Assembly (NCBI GenBank): GCA_963513935.1 | Contig: OY740776.1 | Span: forward strand, 10,136,724 to 10,200,723 | DNA from: Aphrophora alni | Taxonomy: Eukaryota; Arthropoda; Insecta; Hemiptera; Aphrophoridae | Reading direction: 5' to 3' | Length of the DNA stretch: 64,000 bases | Shown here: positions 57,840 through 64,000 of the stretch, piece after piece | How positions within the stretch are numbered: position 1 is the first letter of the stretch | How the letters are laid out: each line of letters opens with the position of its first letter | Notes under the pieces: model-generated | What the model was told of the DNA's origin: nothing | What the model saw: only the letters and a program-made list of their open reading frames with translations | Databases searched by the model: none | Position numbers and translations under genes: made by a program

Positions 57840-58590
57840 CTTTTGTCTACAGTTGTTGAAAAAATGAAATTTTATTCATTTAAATTAGTTTGCAAAACAG
57901 CTGATTTCTCAACAGTTTCACTTTGCCCACTACTTTGCTCACTCCGAATGGCAACCGAACAAAACGAAATTTAGGTTAGGGTAAGTTTATTTGAATCGAT
58001 TTATAATATACAGGAAATGTCCCGTATGTAGGTTAGATTAATTCTTACATGTAAAATAACATAAATAAACAACAAAACAACGTTTTAAAGTTGAAAAAGG
58101 AAGTAATTATTCATGAAGATGATTGACAGTGTATGTACACGGAGAGTATTTTTCGTTTGCCGAGTTTTGAAGTTGGCAATCCCGTTTCCTCAACAATACA
58201 CCTAAGTTATTTGTAATATTCATAAATAACCTCAGTGTTGACATGAGAACTTCTACTCAGTGTTGATGTGTTGTTTAGCACTAATGCTATATTTTGTGTA
58301 GTTAGTTTTAAAATATGGATAGTTCAGATTTTAAAATAATCTGAAAAATAAGGAAAAAGCGGTTATTAAAGATCGAATTGTAATTGATTGTTTGTTTGAA
58401 CACTATTGCATTAAATTAATTTTTTATTAAATTGTGTTACTGCTGAAGTATGTTTTTTATTTGTCACAAAATAACAACTGTAGACAAAGTATAATGGGCA
58501 ATTCGTGAGCAAAGTGTCTTTTTTAAACTCGGCAAGCCTCGTGCGTCAACATTTTTCTCTCGTTTAAAAAAGTGCCACTTTGCTCACTAG
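57840..58590. repeat. Inverted-repeat region around a GTGAGCAAAGTG palindrome
   Basis: GTGAGCAAAGTG...TTTTTTAAAC (58505-58528) pairs with GTTTAAAAAA...ACTTTGCTCAC (58562-58587) around a 33-base loop. ACTTTGCTCACTCCGAATGG near 57934 repeats the motif. TTTGTCTACAGTTGTT (near 57842) is inverted at about 58476. It looks like a small foldback element or the remains of one. Confidence 0.45.
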
Positions 58591-59035
58591 TTGCACAAAA
58601 ATAACTATTTTCTGTAAGTATTGAATGTAAAGTTTTACAAAGATTAAGAAAATTTGACACGTTTACGAATATATCAATTTTAAAAGTAACTGAACCAAAG
58701 AAATGTTGTTACTTAGCTTGAAACTAAAAGAAAGAATTAAAAAAATAAAACTGAAATGCTAGTGAATAAAGTTCAAATTATTTTTAACACTGAGTGTCAC
58801 ACAGTACTGCTATTCTCTCTGTTCTAATTCCTGTGACATATTCTTTAATTTCAATCGGCGTGATTTTTATCAATTCTCTTCTTTCAGCTGCTTTATTCGC
58901 TACAATAAAAATGAGCACGTCCCTCCTCTTCTTTTTAAAAATTATAAAGTATAAAATACGAGAAAACTCTTTTGTATTAAATTAAGTTATTTTTCGCTTT
59001 CTATTTATTGCAGTAAATATCTTCGAATATGAACT

Positions 59036-59104
59036 CATTTCCAGGGTTGTGTTAACCTAACCTAACCTAACCTAACCTAACCTAACCATTTCCAGGGTTG
59101 TGTT
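59036..59104 (+). repeat. Composite interstitial telomere-type array 3
   Basis: 33 bases of (AACCT)n (59054-59086) lie between two identical 18-bp copies of CATTTCCAGGGTTGTGTT (59036-59053 and 59087-59104). Either telomeric repeats were inserted with an 18-bp duplication, or this is a two-copy start of the composite tandem arrays seen at 45 and 50 kb. Confidence 0.88.
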
Positions 59105-59601
59105 TTACGATGTAAATCTATAAACTGAGGATTTGCATACTTTTCTGTTTAGATTGAGAAGCAGAAAATTCTTTCGTTACAGGAAAGTTAAATATATAAT
59201 GTGATTTAAATTGTGACAAGCTTCCCTTTTTAATAGAAATCAAATTTATGAACTTTTTAAATTGAAATATGTAACTGTTGACCGAGTCTATTTAAAAATA
59301 AATATAGTTCAAAGATTATTTTCTCTTTCTTTCTTCGCATGTTTATATTATAAAAAAATATTGTATTCAGTTTTTCAGTACCTTGCGCCAAAAAAAGTGT
59401 TTATAGAATTATGTTTGTCTATCTATAACTTTATACTGTGCTATACAGATTAACTAGATAATAAAACATTGACAAACAATTTTCAAGTAAAAATCCAAAC
59501 AAAATATATTAATCGGAAGTTTCTAATAATACTGTTTCGGGAGTTAAAGGTAACAACAAAAATCGGCTTCCTTGAAATTGTGATGGAAAGTGCAAATTAA
59601 T
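59105..59601. other. Intergenic, no gene seen
   Basis: AT-rich spacer between two telomere-type arrays. Confidence 0.45.
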
Positions 59602-59733
59602 AACCTAACCTAACCTAACCTAACCTAACCTAACCTAACCTAACCTAACCTAACCTAACCTAACCTAACCTAACCTAACCTAACCTAACCTAACCTAACC
59701 TAACCTAACCTAACCTAACCTAACCTAGCCTAA
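59602..59733 (+). repeat. Interstitial telomere-type array 4, (CCTAA)n
   Basis: About 26 head-to-tail CCTAA units, perfect except for one CCTAG near the end. It is the only pure array here, unlike the composites at 45, 50 and 59.0 kb. Confidence 0.92.
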
Positions 59734-60149
59734 TCAATGCAACAAATCGTTTTTAAAAGTAATTTACAGTTCAATAATAACAGACAAAGACAAAAAGAAC
59801 TTTGCAATGGTCTATAAAAAGACGATTGCCCACAAATTTAGAAATATTATTACCATTTATTGTTTGTAAATGAAAGTGGGTGTGTAAACGTTTGAGTAAT
59901 ATTTTGCACCGTTTATTAAAGTCATAATAAACTTCCGAGACAAAAATTCGTATAAAGTAACGTAGTTTTACTTATTATACAAGAAATATTGAACTCCCTT
60001 GGTGTAGAGAGAACCTGGTTTTACTGTTTGTAGAATTGCCTTTAACTTTACATTGTGCAGAGCACTGCAGACAACAGTCGTCAGGGGAATTTAAACAGTT
60101 CAGGTTGTAAGATTCATTATAACCTGGGGACCTATAAAATGATACATCA
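59734..60149. other. Intergenic, no gene seen
   Basis: AT-rich; nothing recognised. Confidence 0.4.
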
Positions 60150-60765
60150 TCGTCGAGGGAATGAGGGATTCTTGAGGGTGTAGTTGTTTTTGTATAATTT
60201 TTCTTGTTTCTGTTTATAACCTTTACTGTTTTATATTTTATTTTGTTAGTAAGCTGTATTTTTATATTGTAATTCCAAACTGTTTATCAGTTCTCATTCT
60301 TTCAGCTCATGAAGGACTTAGATGTCCTTAGGTTTTAAAAAGATGGGGTTGCAATCCCTCTAATTTATTTCTCGTAAACTAACCTGTTCTACAGGTTTAG
60401 ATTTAAAACACCTAACCTGTTCTTTGCATAAATCTGTTACCAGATCATGAGGAGTAGGGGAGAGGGTAGACTTAATGATATATACTTCCTATTTCTTTCA
60501 TCACAAATACAAATTTATTACCGATAAAAGTGAGGTGTGGCTTTATATTTGTCTGCAAAACTATTTTAGTGCTGTTTTAATATATTTATATATATATATT
60601 TAATGGAGAACTGATGAACCCTTGGGGTTGTTTCAGTGTATCCTTGGGAATGAGGGATTCTTGAGGGTGTATTTGTTTTTGTATATTAGTCTTGTTCCTG
60701 TTATAACGTTTAGTTTTTAAAATTTTATTTTGTTAGAAAAATTACAATATTGTAATTCCATTTTA
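60150..60765 (+). repeat. Local direct duplication
   Basis: 60150-60280 and 60640-60765 share GGGAATGAGGGATTCTTGAG, GTTTTTGTATA and ATTTTATTTTGTTAG blocks in the same order, about 490 bases apart. Between them lies repeat R5 copy 3. Confidence 0.65.
60430..60560 (+). repeat. Dispersed repeat R5, copy 3
   Basis: TGTTACCAGATCATGA, GGGGAGAGGGTAGACTTAAT and TCATCACAAATACAAATTTA match 17820-17945 and 47405-47530. Confidence 0.65.
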
Positions 60766-61654
60766 AAACTTCGACACTTGAATATCATAATAATTGTCAG
60801 TTGATAAAAAAACTAAAGTTATTAAATGACAGTTAAACCATATACGACTAGATCTCGTTCAAGGCTTCTTACAAAACTCATGACCACCTTTTATCATCAT
60901 TCAAAAATACATTAGTCCCTACAAAGGAGCATATTTGTTTGTTGTATATTTGAGAAAACCTCTACATTGCTTAGAAGAGGAACCTACAAAAGTTTCTTCG
61001 TAACATCGCCATCTTGTAGTATCTCACAAAGCAGTATCCAGTGAATAGACCAGTTACCACCGGTAAATCTAGCCTATTCTGAGAGAGATACTCGATTGGT
61101 TTAACTGGAACATGCTGACGTGAAACGTCTACCCCTTAATTTTACTTACTTTGTATAGAAGTACAGGGTGGGTTTGGTGATCGCAAGACATTTAGAACTC
61201 TGTTTATTGACTGGTCTTCACGGATCATAACCTCGTGAAATCGAAAAGTTATTTTCGATATATCGTCCATTGTCGCACTATGGCGCCCACAAAATTAGAG
61301 GAAAAGGAATTATAACGCCTTCAAAGGCTAGGAAATTAAAAGGGAGGACGCTGTAGGCGTTAACTACCGGTTTCTTAACTCCTCCTCCATCAAAGTTGGC
61401 AGATTGTTTCACGACCGTTAGTTGCTCTGTGACTGTGGTTATGAACAGACCTATTTTGGTTTGTATTTGTCAGCTGCTGTGTACTCCGTTCACGATATCT
61501 TTTGAATTGTGGTTTCCTGATCACATGTGATTTTCTTATTAGTTTTCGACCGCTCAGGGTTTATCCTGGATGTTTTTTCATTAGGTTTAGTTTTTGAGCC
61601 TGTGTTCTGTCTGCATGTTTTATTTTGTAAGTTAGGCGCTTGATAAGTGGAGTT
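60766..61654. other. Intergenic, possible decayed element
   Basis: 61163 has TACAGGGTGGGTTTGGTGAT, a TIR-like terminus without a found partner. 61380-61650 is less AT-rich and may be PLE 3' UTR upstream of HHR-E, but no endonuclease motif is readable. Confidence 0.35.
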
Positions 61655-61710
61655 GATTCAACTGTTGCCCGATGATGACGCAAGGCGAAACAATTGTCGC
61701 TCATTTATAT
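61655..61710 (+). ncRNA. Degenerate hammerhead motif, HHR-E
   Basis: GTTGCCCGATGATGACG then GGCGAAACAATTGTCGC follow the hammerhead order (CTGATGA-like, stem II, GAAAC, GTC cleavage triplet, GC closing stem I). The first motif is CCGATGA, so U4 is C, and stem II is almost lost. It is probably an inactive relic of another PLE subfamily, on the plus strand. Confidence 0.4.
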
Positions 61711-64000
61711 TATTAAAATATTTTGAAACTTTAGCTTTATTGCTTTGAATATGGAGTTTCAACAAGAAATATCTGCTGTTACAATAAAATCAATTTAACA
61801 TTTCCTACAAAACTCCAAAAAAAAACCAGCTTTTGAGAATAACATTTTAGATAACCTGCTTGTTTTACAATGCATGTTGGACCTGGGTAATTACCATGAT
61901 GATACAAAGCCAATACTGCTAAAATATCAAATCGTGATTCATATAAAACATATATTAAATAGTAATTTGAAATTATGTAATAATTTATGATAATATACAG
62001 CAACTTGTGTAATTTGGTATATAAAAATAATTGTATATGCAATTAACTTGTTAAGGTATAGATCAGTGCACATTTCATAGTATTGGCGTTTCCATTAAGA
62101 AGCGTATGAGACAGAATTATAATACAATAAATTGACTGACAGTTAAAATATGTAAAAGCAAAAACACGTTATTTGAGGAATAATTCTAATTCACCCCTAA
62201 GAATTCCTTATTCTCTCAGGGATGATGTATCATTTTATTGGTCCCAAGGTTACACTGTATGTAACAACCTGAAGTGTCTAAATTCCCCTGACGTCCATTG
62301 TTTGCAGTGTTTTGTACAATGTAAAGTTAAAGGGAAAACTGGAATCAGTAGTACCAGATCTACAATAAATGTTAAATGTCTTTTATAATAAACAGTAAGT
62401 TATAATTTTATGTTAACTTAGTTACGTGAGTTTAGGATAGATTAAATAAAACAAGAAAAACAAATTTACATATTTTTTTATACATTAAAAAAAAAAACTG
62501 AATATTATTGGAAAGTTGTTCCAACAAGAGATTGCCAGTATCGATGTGACGTGTATTTGGTGACAGCATAGTTGACAACTTTTCAATTGTATAATTGTGG
62601 TTAGCGTTTCGAGTTCCCTTCTTAGTAAATATAGCGTTCGTAAGGAGAATTGTGTACGAGTCGTAGCATTCCACTTTACCCCGATTATGGCTCAACACCG
62701 CAACATTATGAGCATTCAATAGGATTGAATTAGGGTAGCGACTTTTGACTGGTTATTAAACTGTTCGTCTAATTATTCATAGGTTATTTACTGACGGATC
62801 TTTTAAATTGATTATTTAACATTATATTTGATTATTTGCATGTGTCTTTTCTAAATAGTTACAGCCCAACGAATGTACCAATCGTAGTGGTGATTATAAA
62901 TATGATTCTTAGAAACTAGAAACAAATAATTATGAAAAAGATATTTTCATTTTATTTTCAGTTTTTAAATAAAAGCATTTCGAAACAATTAATTCACGAT
63001 TTCAAGTCATGTATTGCGTGTGCTTCGACTAAGAATGAAGAGAACTCTGAAATATTAAGTATAATATGGTTAATGTGGTTTAAAATTATATAAAAAAAAA
63101 TACAAATGAAAAATAAAACTTGAAATGTTTCTAAAACGTTTTACGTTACAAATAAAATTAAAAATTCTTCACTCACTGCATTTAACATTTTTCTTTCGTT
63201 TTATATGAATTGATAGTTTTTAGAATTTCAAAGAGTTACAAAAAAAGTTACATAACAAATCCAACCGTTTTATTTTCAATACCAACTCTTTCTCATAAAC
63301 AAAACAATCGTCAGTAAATTTTTTGATATTCTCTTTTTTTGTGACGCAGGCTTTGTCGGTTAAATAATCCAAAGCATTTAAGCAAAGATTTTGAAGGTCC
63401 ACAAAGCACTTACAAATCACGTGCACCCTCTTTGATAGATTTATTACCAACCCTTTGTTTTAGAGGAATGTTTTACTCTCTCTGCAAGAAGTTACCCTTA
63501 AAACAAACTTCATTAATTTAAATGACTCGCAAGCATTACGTAGAGTAGAATACAAAATGTGTAAAATTTGTGATTTCTGTTTAAACAAAATTTAATATCA
63601 GATTGATTAAAGTTTAATTACATATAAAATAATAACAATCAACAGTGGTTGAACAAAACAACTGGAACAGTGGTTTTATCAACATTTAAAAAGTTTTTTT
63701 TTAAATTTAAAGATAATTTTAATTGTCCAAGGTACAATACGATGTGATTAATTTTGACATCAGTATCAAAATAAGTGTTTGAAATTCTAGATTCAAACTT
63801 ATTTTTTACTTTTATAAATCATTTGAATTATCAGTAAGGATCAGAACATATGTTATGGTTGGTAACTGTCAAAAATTAGGTAAAGATTACCAGTTTAATC
63901 ATTTTCGAAATACAGTGCTGTCCTGTTTTTATGACGATACCTACCGCGGTCAGGTGTCATTTCGTTACGTCCCAAACAAAACAAGATCAGACAGTTTCTG
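61711..64000. other. Intergenic, no gene seen
   Basis: AT-rich to the window end. Frames at 61779-62042, 62432-62719 and 63220-63450 lack recognisable domains. No RNA gene or repeat found. Confidence 0.45.

Overview
This is eukaryotic, AT-rich, non-coding DNA, almost certainly from an arthropod and probably an insect. The strongest clue is several blocks of the arthropod-type telomere motif (TTAGG/CCTAA)n inside the sequence. The transposon load (Penelope-like, RTE-like LINE, Helitron, Merlin-like and foldback elements) also fits. A hemipteran is a guess only. I found no convincing host protein-coding gene, no exon chain and no functional tRNA or rRNA gene. Most open frames are chance frames in AT-rich DNA or shadows of repeats. 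The only sizeable real reading frame is the 3' end of a LINE reverse transcriptase (54931-55812).

Layout. 1-4143 is mostly featureless, with a tRNA-like foldback element (1695-1957) and a hammerhead-ribozyme motif (3081-3125). 4144-5891 is a solo LTR: TGTAA/TTACA ends, AGAC target duplication, TATA box plus initiator, poly(A) signal, and an internal 74-bp minisatellite. 7045-8420 is a decayed Penelope-like element (PLE) whose 3' UTR holds about 0.9 kb of ACAAAACAC-type low-complexity repeat. 9372-9795 is a second tRNA-like foldback. 11.7-17.1 kb is a patchwork of old dispersed repeats with a 269-bp tandem triplication (14758-15560). 21.5-23.3 kb is a foldback element holding a PLE with a GIY-YIG endonuclease and a hammerhead. 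24.4-29.1 kb carries three inverted-repeat elements, one with an IS1595/Merlin-type transposase C-terminus. 29.9-31.0 kb is a ~177-bp satellite. 33.0-36.5 kb has another PLE 3' end with an intact hammerhead core and two TIR elements. 39.6 kb has a short LINE copy with a perfect 13-bp target duplication, and 41.3 kb a transposase-like C-terminus. 45.1, 50.5, 59.0 and 59.6 kb carry interstitial telomere-type repeats, three of them as composites in which a unique block alternates with telomeric repeats. 48.8-49.4 kb is a Helitron. 52.4 kb is the third tRNA-like foldback. 53.6-54.2 kb is a foldback element and 54.9-55.8 kb the longer LINE copy. 60-61.7 kb has a local duplication and a degenerate hammerhead.

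There is no operon or pathway here. The window is a record of mobile elements and their nesting. The most interesting items are the self-cleaving-RNA motifs at PLE 3' ends, the LTR with a minisatellite in its transcribed part, the palindromic tRNA-like family, and the composite telomeric arrays. All calls rest on reading the sequence by eye; no database search or alignment was run.
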